A stretch of DNA of 64,000 nucleotides from Streptomyces griseocarneus. GTDB taxonomy: Bacteria; Actinomycetota; Actinomycetes; Streptomycetales; Streptomycetaceae. A program made the position numbers and the translations under genes. Position 1 is the stretch's first letter. Each line of letters opens with the position of its first letter. Positions 24,616 to 34,600 of this stretch are shown one piece after another. The notes beneath the pieces are model-generated. The model was given only the letters and a program-made list of their open reading frames with translations. It was not told the origin of the DNA and did no database searches. The stretch lies in the NCBI RefSeq assembly GCF_014655595.1, contig NZ_BNBL01000002.1:248001-312000 (forward strand). Direction: 5' to 3'.

Positions 24616-25332
24616 ATGACAAGTTCACCGAAGAGAGCCTTCGCACGCCGCATCGGCGTCCTGCTCGGCGCGGCCGGACTGGCCGCCCCCCTCACCGTGG
24701 CGCTGGGCGCCGGGTCCGCCCAGGCGGCGACCTCCGCGTGCACCGCCGGAACCGGCCCGTACCAGGCGAAGGCCGAACGCTTCCTCGGCCGGACGGCCGA
24801 CGGCAAGCAGTCCGCCGCCGACTGCCGCGCGATACGCGACTTCCAGCTCGCCCACGGCATCAGCCCGGCCATCGGCTACGCGGGCGCCGTCACCTGGGGC
24901 GTCATGGACCTCGTCACCCAGCAGCGGGCCGCGGGCTCCAATCCCAACGCCGCGGGCAAGTGCCCGACGAACAAGGGCCGCATCGCCTGCGTGGACCTCA
25001 CCCGCCAGCTGAGCTGGATCCAGGACGGCAAGAAGCTGAAGTCCGGCCCCTTCCCCATCCGCTCGGGCCGCGACGGCTACGAGACCCGTACGGGCCTGAA
25101 GAAGATCTACTGGCGCAGCATCGACCACTGGTCCACGATCTACAAGGTCCGCATGCCCTACAGCCAGTTCTTCGACGGCGGACAGGCCTTCCACTCCATC
25201 GACGGCAGCGTCTGGTCGGCCCCCGGCTCGCACGGCTGCGTCAACATGCGGCGCGCCGACGCCAAGACGTACTGGTCGCTGCTGAAGAACGGCGACGACG
25301 TGTACGTCTACGGGCGCAAGCCCGGCACCTGA
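24616..25332 (+). CDS. Secreted L,D-transpeptidase (YkuD) with peptidoglycan-binding domain
   Basis: 238 residues. Signal peptide of about 37 residues (RRIGVLLGAAGLAAPLTVALG ending AQAA). A PG_binding_1-like helical domain covers about 45-105 (CRAIRDFQLAHGISPAIGYAG). The YkuD catalytic domain ends with the motif HSIDG (His193) and SHGCVNM (Cys208), so the catalytic pair is intact. It makes 3-3 cross-links or attaches proteins in peptidoglycan. Export probably by Sec or Tat. No ribosome binding site is visible before ATG 24616, so it may be leaderless; an in-frame ATG exists at 24565. Confidence 0.88.
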   Translation: MTSSPKRAFARRIGVLLGAAGLAAPLTVALGAGSAQAATSACTAGTGPYQAKAERFLGRTADGKQSAADCRAIRDFQLAHGISPAIGYAGAVTWGVMDLVTQQRAAGSNPNAAGKCPTNKGRIACVDLTRQLSWIQDGKKLKSGPFPIRSGRDGYETRTGLKKIYWRSIDHWSTIYKVRMPYSQFFDGGQAFHSIDGSVWSAPGSHGCVNMRRADAKTYWSLLKNGDDVYVYGRKPGT

Positions 25333-25399
25333 GGGCGCGCGCCGCGACCCGGATGATCAAGATAGATTTCGGGTCGGGCGTCGCTTGAGGAGAGCAACT

Positions 25400-27079
25400 G
25401 TGGAGAACACCGGAGACGGAGCGGTGCGGTTACCGCACCTTCGGCTCGACGAGCTGCTGGAGGAGCTCCAGTCCCGGCTGGACGCCGCGCGCGGCACCCG
25501 CGACCGGGTGCACAGCCTGCTGGAGGCCGTGCTGTCGGTGGGGCGCGAGCTGGACCTGGAGCACGTGCTGCGCCGCATCGTCGAGGCGGCCGTGGTGCTG
25601 GTGGACGCCGAGTACGGCGCGCTGGGGGTGATCGGCCCCGACGGACGGACGCTCTCGCAGTTCCTGACCGTCGGGCTGAGCGAGGACCGCATCGCGGCCA
25701 TCGGCCCCCACCCCAGCGGCCACGGCATCCTCGGCGAGCTCATCCGTCACCCCGAGCCGCTGCGGCTGCCCAGGATCTGCGAGCACGCCGCCTCGTACGG
25801 CTTCCCGGCGGGCCACCCGCCGATGCACAGCTTCGTGGGCGTGCCCATCCGGGTGCGCGACCAGGTGTTCGGCAACCTGTACCTGACCGAGAAGCACGGC
25901 GGCGCGCAGTTCGAGGCCGAGGACGAGGACGTGCTGTCCACGCTCGCCGTCGCCGCCGGCGTCGCCATCGACAACGCCCGGCTGTACGAGGAGGCCACGC
26001 GCCGCGAGCAGTGGCTGCGGGCGGGCGCCGCCGTGACGAACCGCCTGATGTCCGGCAGCCCGCCGGGCGAGGTCATCGGCCTGATCGCCGAGCTCGCCCA
26101 GGAGATCACCGGCGCCGCCCTGGCCACGGTGGCCCTGCCGGTGCCCCAGGGCGACGCGCTGTCCGTCGAGGTGGCCGTCGGCGACCGGGCCGGGGAGATC
26201 CGCGGCCGGGTCCTGCCGGCGGACGGCTCGCTCTCCGGAGCCGCCTACACCGCCGGCGGCCCGGTGCACGGCAGTGCCACCGAGTCCCTGCCGGGGCCGG
26301 CGGTGGCCGTACCGGTGAAGTCGGGAGAGGCGGTACGGGCCGTGCTGCTGCTGGCCCGCAGCAAGGGACAGGCGGAGTTCTCCCGGGAGGAGACCGAGCA
26401 CCTGGCCGGCTTCGCCGGACAGGCCGCCCTGGCCATGGAACTGGCCGAACGCCGCGCGGACGCCCAGCAGATCGCCCTCCTGGAGGACCGCGACCGCATC
26501 GCCCGCGACCTGCACGACCTGGCGATCCAGCGGCTGTTCGCCACCGGCATGACCCTCCAGAGCGCCGACCGCTTCATCGACCACCCCGAGGCCGTCGAGC
26601 GCGTCCACCGCGCGGTCGACGACCTCGACGAGACCATAAAGATCATCAGGTCGACGATCTTCGGACTCCGGTCCCGGGAGACCGCACCCCAGTACGGCCT
26701 GCGCACCCGCGTCGTCCAGACCGTCGGCGAGGCCGGCACCCTCCTCGGCTTCGCCCCGAGCCTGCGCATGGAGGGCCTCCTGGACACCCAGGTGCCGCGC
26801 GCGGCCGTCGACGACGCGGTGGCCGTCCTCGGCGAGGCCCTGGCCAACGTCGCCCGCCACGCCGGAGCCACCACCACGGACGTCTCCGTCGTCAACGACG
26901 GCCACGACCTCACCCTGACCGTCACCGACGACGGCACCGGCATCCCCCGCACCGGCCACCCCCGCCGCAGCGGCCTCCGCAACCTCGCCGAGCGCGCCTC
27001 CCACCACGGCGGCGAACTCGACCTGACCACACCGAAGGACGGCGGGACACGGCTGGTGTGGCGGATACCGGTGCGGTGA
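25400..27079 (+). CDS. DevS/DosS-like GAF-GAF sensor histidine kinase
   Basis: 559 residues, cytosolic. Two GAF domains (about 45-195 and 215-355) precede a HisKA_3 dimerisation part with His372 in RIARDLHDLAIQRLF, and a HATPase domain with NVARHAGA and DDGTGI. GAF-A contains GFPAGHPPMHSF and FGNLYLTEK, the region that carries the haem-binding His in mycobacterial DosS/DosT, so it may sense oxygen, NO or redox state. The GTG at 25400 is preceded by GAGGAGAG. No response regulator is adjacent; the best partner is the DevR-like protein at 42517-43224. Close to OsdK of S. coelicolor by layout. Confidence 0.87.
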   Translation: MENTGDGAVRLPHLRLDELLEELQSRLDAARGTRDRVHSLLEAVLSVGRELDLEHVLRRIVEAAVVLVDAEYGALGVIGPDGRTLSQFLTVGLSEDRIAAIGPHPSGHGILGELIRHPEPLRLPRICEHAASYGFPAGHPPMHSFVGVPIRVRDQVFGNLYLTEKHGGAQFEAEDEDVLSTLAVAAGVAIDNARLYEEATRREQWLRAGAAVTNRLMSGSPPGEVIGLIAELAQEITGAALATVALPVPQGDALSVEVAVGDRAGEIRGRVLPADGSLSGAAYTAGGPVHGSATESLPGPAVAVPVKSGEAVRAVLLLARSKGQAEFSREETEHLAGFAGQAALAMELAERRADAQQIALLEDRDRIARDLHDLAIQRLFATGMTLQSADRFIDHPEAVERVHRAVDDLDETIKIIRSTIFGLRSRETAPQYGLRTRVVQTVGEAGTLLGFAPSLRMEGLLDTQVPRAAVDDAVAVLGEALANVARHAGATTTDVSVVNDGHDLTLTVTDDGTGIPRTGHPRRSGLRNLAERASHHGGELDLTTPKDGGTRLVWRIPVR

Positions 27080-27244
27080 TGGCGCGTTGTCGACGTTTGT
27101 GAGATAAGGCACAACTGTCGAATGGCCCCCTTAGGGGGAATCTCCCCGGTTTCTGCCCAATTTTCCGGCATGGACCAGACACATCATGTGCCCCTACCGT
27201 CACACCTCGCGACCATGCGTCAGGCTCTGGGGAGGGCTGGGGGG

Positions 27245-30200
27245 ATGTTTCGTCATGCGCGCGTGCGTGCGTTGGGCGGTGCCGCTGTGTGGGGGCTCGG
27301 GCTGGCACTGCTGACCGGGGTGCTGCCGGACCATGCGGTGGCGAGGGCGGCGGGCTCCGCCCCACCGGACAGGGCCTCGTCCGCCGCGCCCGATCCGGCC
27401 GGTGACGCGTCAGCCCCGTCGGAGACCGATGCGCTGGCCCTGGCCAAGCGCTCGGGCCGGAACGTGGAGGTGGCGTCCCGGCGCACCGAGACCTCGGACG
27501 TGGTGGCCCGCCCCGACGGAAAACTGGAGGCCAGGGAGTACCTGCGCCCGGTCCGGGCGCGAGTGGGCGGCGAATGGAAGCCGGTCGACGCCACGCTGGC
27601 GAAGGCCGCCGACGGCGGCGTCTCGCCACGTGCGGCCACCGTGGGGGTGAGGTTCTCCGGCGGAGGCGACGGGCCTCTGGTCCGGCTGGACAAGGGCGGG
27701 CGCAAGCTCGCCCTGGGCTGGCCGTCCAAGCTCCCGGTCCCTCGCCTGGACGGCGACACCGCCACCTACCCGGACGTCCTCCCGGACGTCGACCTGCGGC
27801 TGGCCGCGCAGGCGGACGGCTTCACCCAGCTCCTGGTCGTGAAGTCGGCGAAAGCGGCGGCCGACCCCGAACTGGCCCGGCTGCGCCTGCGGCTCGACGG
27901 CGAGGGCCTGACCGTGCGGCAGACCGCACAGGGCGGACTGACGGCCGTCGACCAGGGCGCCGGCGGCGCCGTCTTCGAGGCGCCGGCACCGATGATGTGG
28001 GACTCCAGCCCGGGCCCGGTCCCGGCGGACAAGACGAAGGCGGTCCGGTCGGCGGCGCGCGGGCTCGCCAAAGCCGCCGGGAGCGGCGCGGACGAGCCGG
28101 GACCCGGAGAGTCCGGCAAGCAGGCCCGGGTCGGCGTGAACGTCGCCGACAGCGGCCGTGAGCTGGTGCTGACACCGGACAAGGCCGTACTGAGCGGTCC
28201 CGGCACGGTGTACCCGGTGTTCATCGACCCGCAGTGGTACACACCGCAGGCCTCCGCCTGGACCATGGCCACCAGCTACTTCGCGAACGAGCCGCAGTGG
28301 AAGTTCAACGGCAAGAGCGACGCCGGCATGGGCTACTGCGACTGGATGCACTGCCAGCCGGAGGACACCAAGCGCCTGTTCTACGAGATCGGCACCTCGA
28401 GGTTCGCGGGCAAGACCATCCTCTCGGCGGAGTTCGTGGTCCGCGAGACGTGGTCGGCCTCGTGCGAGAAGAAGGGGGTGCAGCTCTGGCGGACGAAGGG
28501 CATCGACGCGTCCACCACGTGGAACTCCCAGAAGGCGTCCGGCTTCTGGATCAAGAAGCTGGGTGAGGAGTCCTTCGCCCACGGCTTCGAGGGCTGCGCC
28601 TCCGCCGACGCCGAATTCGATGTGCTGGACCCGGTGAAGGAGGCGGCGGCCAAGGGCTGGTCCTCGATGACGTTCGGTCTGCGCGCCTCGGACGAGTCCG
28701 ACACCTACGCCTGGAAGCGCTTCTCCGACCGCGCCTATCTGCGCGTGCAGTACAACCAGACGCCGCCGCAGATCACCATGGCGCAGCTGTCGATGGAGTA
28801 CGGCGGCCAGTGCCGGATCCCCGAGAAGGCGGTGCACGTACGCAGCCTGGGGAAGGTCTACGCCAACAACGTCACCGACCCCGACGGCGACGACGTCGCG
28901 GTGGAGTTCCAGGCCGAGTGGGACGCGGGCGACGGCAAGGGCAACGTCGCGCGGTGGAAGCCGGGGCTGACCCCGTTCAAGAAGTCGGGCTCGGACTTCG
29001 CGGTCTCCCTGCCGGCCGACGTCAGGGTGGGTACGCCCGTGAACTGGTACGTGCGGTCCTACGACCGGCACGGATACTCCCCCTGGTCCTACGCCGGGTC
29101 ACCCAGCGGCTGCTACTTCGTCGTCGACCCCAAGGTCCTTCCCGCTCCCAAGGTCGTGTCGGGGGACTACCCGGAATCGAAGCCCGGCTCCTCCGCCGAC
29201 GCGGACGACCCGTGGTTCGACGGAGTCGGCCGCTACGGCACCTTCACCGTCGGCCCGGCCCAGAAGGGCATCACCAAGTACCTCTACGGTGTCAATGGCG
29301 ATGCCTCGGAGAAGAACGCGCTGACCACGACGGACGGAGCGGCCAGGACCATCAGGGCCCTGCCCGGCGAGGCGGGACTGAACTTCCTGACCGTCCAGGC
29401 CATGGACGCCGCGGGCAACGTCAGCGAGCCGTACACCTACCGCTACAAGGTGCGGGCCGGCCAGCCCGAGCGCGCCGTGTGGTCGATGGACGACGGCCCG
29501 GACGCCAAGGAGGCACAGGGCGCGGCTCCCCAGCGGACGGCGCGGCTGCACGGAGGAGCGGTCACCGGGGCGGGGGGAGTGACGGGCGCGGCGCTGACCC
29601 TCGACGGCAAGGACGCCTACGCCGAGAGCGACACCCCGGTGGTGGACACCTCGGGCAGCTTCACGGTGTCCGCCTGGGCGAAGCTCTCGGCCATGCCCTC
29701 CGAGCCGGCCGCTGTGGCCGCCCAAGCGGGCAACCGCTCGCCGGGTTTCGGTCTGTACTACTCCAAGGACTACGACCGGTGGGCGTTCAGTCAGTTCGCC
29801 TCGGACACCGATGGCGCACTGCCGGTACGGGTGATGCAGAAGAAGCCCGGCGGGGTGAAGGCAGGGGAGTGGACGCACCTCGTGGGCGTCTACGACAGCG
29901 GCGCCGGCGAGCTGCGGCTGTTCGTCAACGGCCAGCAGGAGGCGGCCGTGCCGTACACGACGCCCTGGGACGCCCGTCGCGGATTGCTGATCGGCGCGTC
30001 GTCGGCGAACGGCAAGCCGACCGCGTTCTTCCCCGGGCAGATCGACGAAGTGGAGATCTTCAACAAGCCGGCGTCCCCGAGCGAGATCTCGCGGCTGTAT
30101 GCCAAGGAGCACGTCCGGGGCCCGGGCCGTCCGGCGCGTGCGATCTTCCCGCTGGACGAGCAGGCCGGTGCGCAGGAGGTGACCGGACGCGCGGACGTCA

Positions 30201-31573
30201 TGCCGGCCGCCTTCCACGCAGGCGCCAGGCCGGGCTCGCCCGGCGTCGATGGCAAGGCCCTCTCCCTGGACGGCGTACGCGACTACGCGACGGTGGACGC
30301 TCCGCACTTCAACACCATGGGCGCCTTCGCGATCTCCGCATGGGTGCGGCTGCCGAAGGACAAGCCCGCGCACACCGCGGTGGTGATGACGCAGTCGGGC
30401 GTGAACGCGAGCGGCGTCGAACTCTACTACTCGCCCACCTACGACAGATGGGTGCTCAACCAGCACTCCGCCGACACCGCCGACGCCTCGCAGAACAAGG
30501 TCGTCCAGAGCGCCGGGGCGCCGCCCCGGGGCGGTGAGTGGACGTACCTCGCCGGAGTCCACGACATCGTGGCGAAAACCCTCACTCTGTACGTCAACGG
30601 CGTCGACGCCGGTTCCGCCCCGGTGCCCGCGCCCTGGTACGCGGACCGCCAACTGCAGATCGGCGCGGGGTCCTACGCGGGCAAGCCGGGCAACTTCTTC
30701 GCCGGAGAGATCGACGACGTACGCCTCTACGACCGCCCGGTGTCGGCCGACGAGATCAGGCAACTGTTCCAACAGCGTCCCCAGGTCAAGGGACGATGGA
30801 AGCTGGACACGGCCTCGGGCACGCCGGCCGTGTCACCGGACGACCTCACGGACGCCAAGGCGCCCCGCCACGACCTGACCCTGTCGGGCGGAGCCGCGAT
30901 CGGCGCCGGCCACGTCGACAACGGCGGCCTGCGGCTCGACGGATCCGACGACGCGGCCGCCACCCACGGGATGCCCGTCGACACCAGCGGCAGCTTCACC
31001 ATGACCGCCTGGGCGCAGCGGGTGGCGGACAGGCCGGGGCGCGCCATGACCGTCATGAGTGCGGACGGCGCGTTCCGCGACGCCTTCACCCTGCGCTACG
31101 TTCCCGGTGCCAAGGCCCCGGACGGCACCGACGCCGAGGGGCCGGGGCGCTGGCAGGTGACCCTGCCCGACAAGGACGCGGACAAGGGCGTGACCCTCAC
31201 GACGGTGGAGAGCCGGGCCTTCCAGGACGCGGGTGCCTGGAACCATCTGGCCCTGGTCTACGACGGATTCGCCCATGAAATCCGGTTGTACGTGAACGGC
31301 GCCCTGGAGGAGTTCTCCTGCCGTGCGGACACCGGCACGACGATCGTGGAGAACGCCTGCGCGGACCGTTCCTCCCGGACCGGCAACGCGATGTCGTCCG
31401 GTGCCGGCAAGTCCCTTCAGCTCGGGCGGTCCGTGGCCGGCGGGACGGCATCGGAGCACTGGTCGGGACAGCTCGACGACGTATGGGCCTTCCAGGGAGC
31501 CCTGACCAAGCAGCAGGTAGAGCGGCTCGCCGCCGGTCTTCCCGGCCTCCCCACCCAGGTACCGAGCGACTGA
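27245..31573 (+). CDS. Large secreted LamG/DNRLRE-type surface protein
   Basis: 1442 residues from ATG 27245 (GGGGAGGGCTGGGGGG precedes it; an ATG at 27215 is also possible). A signal peptide ends near AVARAAGS. A DNRLRE-like domain (EASLAKRSGRNVEVAS-type start, then TMATSYFANEPQWKFNGKSDAG and SWSASCEKKG) covers about 60-500, followed by a beta-sandwich part. Three LamG-like jelly-roll domains follow near residues 770-960, 1010-1190 and 1210-1440. They share AEWSM/FPLDE starts, LDGxxDYA, TSGSFTVSAWAKL, GEWTHLVGVYD, LFVNG and GQIDEVEIF. The adjacent RHS toxin gene 97 bases downstream is the likely partner: such LamG/RHS pairs are common in streptomycetes. Role in delivery or surface attachment is inferred. 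Confidence 0.85.
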   Translation: MFRHARVRALGGAAVWGLGLALLTGVLPDHAVARAAGSAPPDRASSAAPDPAGDASAPSETDALALAKRSGRNVEVASRRTETSDVVARPDGKLEAREYLRPVRARVGGEWKPVDATLAKAADGGVSPRAATVGVRFSGGGDGPLVRLDKGGRKLALGWPSKLPVPRLDGDTATYPDVLPDVDLRLAAQADGFTQLLVVKSAKAAADPELARLRLRLDGEGLTVRQTAQGGLTAVDQGAGGAVFEAPAPMMWDSSPGPVPADKTKAVRSAARGLAKAAGSGADEPGPGESGKQARVGVNVADSGRELVLTPDKAVLSGPGTVYPVFIDPQWYTPQASAWTMATSYFANEPQWKFNGKSDAGMGYCDWMHCQPEDTKRLFYEIGTSRFAGKTILSAEFVVRETWSASCEKKGVQLWRTKGIDASTTWNSQKASGFWIKKLGEESFAHGFEGCASADAEFDVLDPVKEAAAKGWSSMTFGLRASDESDTYAWKRFSDRAYLRVQYNQTPPQITMAQLSMEYGGQCRIPEKAVHVRSLGKVYANNVTDPDGDDVAVEFQAEWDAGDGKGNVARWKPGLTPFKKSGSDFAVSLPADVRVGTPVNWYVRSYDRHGYSPWSYAGSPSGCYFVVDPKVLPAPKVVSGDYPESKPGSSADADDPWFDGVGRYGTFTVGPAQKGITKYLYGVNGDASEKNALTTTDGAARTIRALPGEAGLNFLTVQAMDAAGNVSEPYTYRYKVRAGQPERAVWSMDDGPDAKEAQGAAPQRTARLHGGAVTGAGGVTGAALTLDGKDAYAESDTPVVDTSGSFTVSAWAKLSAMPSEPAAVAAQAGNRSPGFGLYYSKDYDRWAFSQFASDTDGALPVRVMQKKPGGVKAGEWTHLVGVYDSGAGELRLFVNGQQEAAVPYTTPWDARRGLLIGASSANGKPTAFFPGQIDEVEIFNKPASPSEISRLYAKEHVRGPGRPARAIFPLDEQAGAQEVTGRADVMPAAFHAGARPGSPGVDGKALSLDGVRDYATVDAPHFNTMGAFAISAWVRLPKDKPAHTAVVMTQSGVNASGVELYYSPTYDRWVLNQHSADTADASQNKVVQSAGAPPRGGEWTYLAGVHDIVAKTLTLYVNGVDAGSAPVPAPWYADRQLQIGAGSYAGKPGNFFAGEIDDVRLYDRPVSADEIRQLFQQRPQVKGRWKLDTASGTPAVSPDDLTDAKAPRHDLTLSGGAAIGAGHVDNGGLRLDGSDDAAATHGMPVDTSGSFTMTAWAQRVADRPGRAMTVMSADGAFRDAFTLRYVPGAKAPDGTDAEGPGRWQVTLPDKDADKGVTLTTVESRAFQDAGAWNHLALVYDGFAHEIRLYVNGALEEFSCRADTGTTIVENACADRSSRTGNAMSSGAGKSLQLGRSVAGGTASEHWSGQLDDVWAFQGALTKQQVERLAAGLPGLPTQVPSD

Positions 31574-31670
31574 ACCGGCCGGAGTACAGCCGGACGAAGG
31601 ATTCCGCCGCACGCTGCCGCGCACAGGTCGCGCCGTGCCGACTCTGCAATTCAGCGAGGGATGACGAGGA

Positions 31671-34600
31671 ATGAAGCGCAAGACCCATGCCCCCAGGGCG
31701 CGGTGGCGCAGAGGCCTGGCAGTGGGCGTGCCCACGGTCCTGATGGCGTCGCTGCTGCAAGGCGTGGCGCTCCCGGCAGTGGCCAAGGGTGGTCATGCCC
31801 TGCCCGGAGCCCCCGCTCCGGGGAAGCCCGTGGCCGGCGAGGTGGCCACGGGCAAGCCGCGCAAGACCGACCCCGCCCCCAGAGTGCCGTCGGAGAAACC
31901 GAAGGCCGCGTGGCCCAAGGGCGGGAAGACCGTGGTCGACCTGTCGAAGCCGCCCAAGGCCGCGGGGCGGGCCGTGAAGGCCGGCAGCCTGCCGGTCAGC
32001 TTTCTGCCCGCCGCCCGGGACAAGAACACGAAGGGGGTGACGGCCGCCCCGCCCGCCGGCAAGACCGAAGTACGCATCGCGGACCGCAAGGCCAGTGAGC
32101 GGGCGGGAGTGCGCGGCCCGCTGATCGTCATCGCGGCGCAGACGACCAAGACGGCCCTGAAGACCCAGGGGAGCACGCCCACCGGCATCCGGCTCGACTA
32201 CTCCGGCTTCGCCCAGGCGTACGGGGGTGGCTACGCGTCCCGGCTGCGCCTGATGGAACTCCCCGAGTGCGCTCTCACCACCCCGGACAAGGCCGGCTGC
32301 CGGACCGCCAAGCCGGTCGTCGCCGTCAACGACACGGAGAAGCAGACCCTCACGGCCGAACGAGTGAGCCTGCGCGCGGGTGCGAGAACGGTCCTCGCCG
32401 CCGCCCCTGCGGCCGGGGGCGAGAAGGGCGACTACAAGGCCACACCCCTCTCACCGTCGGCGACGTGGAGGACCGACCTCAACAGTGGTTCCTTCACCTG
32501 GTCGTACAACATCCCGGTGCCCGAGGTGCCCGGCGGCCTCAAGCCCGAGGTCGGGCTGGGGTATTCCTCGTCCTCGGTCGACGGCCGCACCGGCAACACC
32601 AACAACCAGCCCTCGTGGGTGGGCGACGGCTTCGAGCTGTGGCCGGGCTTCATCGAGCGCCGCTACAAATCGTGTTCCGAGGACGGCGAGGAGCACGGCG
32701 ACGGCAACAAGCCCGGCGACCTGTGCTGGGCCTACGACAACGCCACGATCTCGTTCAACGGAAAGGCAGGCGAACTCGTCCCGGCCGGCGGCGACCAGTG
32801 GAAGCTGAAGAACGACGACGGCACCAAGATCGCCCGGCTGACCGGCAGCGAACACGACAACGGTGACAACGACAACGAGTACTGGCGCGTGACCACGCCG
32901 GAAGGCACCCGCTACTACTTCGGCTACCACAAACTCAACGGCTGGGCGAAGGGCAAGGACACCACCGACTCCACCTGGACCGCCCCCGTCTACGGCAACA
33001 ACGCCGGCGAACCCTGCCACAAGGACGGCTTCAAGGACTCCTGGTGCCAGCAGGCCTGGCGGTGGAACCTCGACTACGCCGTGGACCGGCACGGCAACGC
33101 CGTCGGCTACTACTACGGCAAGGAGACCAACTCCTACGGCCGCGACCTCGAGTCCAAGGACGACACGCCCTACGTGCGGGGCGGCTACCTCAAGCGCATC
33201 GAATACGGCCTCCAGTCGTCCGACCTGTACGCCAAGCCCTTGGCCAAGCTCGACTTCGGCAACGCCGAACGGTGCCTTCCGCAGGACAAGGACAAGGTCA
33301 CCTGCGCCGAGGACACGATCGACGACAAGAAGCAGTACTGGTACGACACGCCCTGGGACATGAACTGCAAGGCCGGGACGGAGTGCGACAAGGGACGACT
33401 GTCGCCCTCTTTCTGGACCCGCAAGCGCCTGACGGACATCACTACCAGCGTCCTGAGGACCGATGGCGGCTACGCTCCCGTCGACTCCTGGAAGTTCGGC
33501 CACCGCTGGGGCATGGCCGACACCGACTATCAGCTGCTGCTCGAATCCATCCAGCACACCGGCCACAGCGCCAGCCCCGCCATCACCCTTCCGAAGACCA
33601 CACTCGTCTACACCCAGCGCCCCAACCGCCTCGACAAGACCGGCGACGGCAAGGCGCCCTTCATCAAGGAGCGCCTGTCCACCGTCACCGACGAGACGGG
33701 CGGCCAGACCGACGTCACCTACTCCCAGCCCGTATGCGACTGGGCGAAACAGCCGACGCCCGAGAGCAACACGACACGTTGTTTCCCCCAGTTCACCGGC
33801 GGAAGCAGCAGTGACGACCCGACCCGGCAGTGGTTCAACAAGTACGTCGTGGATGCCGTGACGGCGACCGACCGCACGGGCGGTGCCCCCGACCAGGTCA
33901 CCCGCTACGACTACCTGGACGACGCCGCCTGGCACTACGACGACGACAACGGGCTGACCAAGGAGAAGTTCAAGACCTGGTCGCAGTGGCGCGGCTACGG
34001 CCACGTGCGCGTCCGCACCGGCGGGCAGGGCGCGGACGGCGTGAAGTCCCAGCAGGACACGTATTTCCTGCGTGGCATGGACGGGGACAGGAAGGGCCCC
34101 GACGGCGGCAAGAAGGAGGTGAGCGTCTCCTTGGGCAAGGACGAGGGAGCCGCGATCACCGATCACTCGTCCGCGGCGGGATTCGCGTACAGGACCGAGA
34201 GCTACTCCGGCCCCGGCGGAAAGCTGCTGGCCAAGACGGTCAGCCGGCCCTGGCACCACGAGACCGCCAAGAGTGAACGTTCCTGGGGGACCATCACCGC
34301 GAACTTCACCGGCACCGAGTCGGCACAGAGCTTCACTTCCCTCGACGACGGGGCTGGCAAGAAGTGGCGTCAGACGTCCGCGGCCACGAAATACGACACC
34401 GTCGCCGGGCGGCCCACGGAAGCCGACGACTTCGGGGACCTGTCCACGCCGGCCGACGACCAGTGCACCCGGACCACGTACGCCGACAACACCGAGGCCA
34501 ACATCCTCGCCCTGCGTTCGCGCGTGGTGACGACGGCGGTGTCCTGTGCCACCTCCTCCGTCGATCGCACCAAGCAGGTCATATCCGATGTCCGCACCGC

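Noticed and set aside
31661..32098. Separate small gene at the start of the RHS gene
   Set aside because: Different frame from the RHS signal peptide, low-complexity product; shadow frame.
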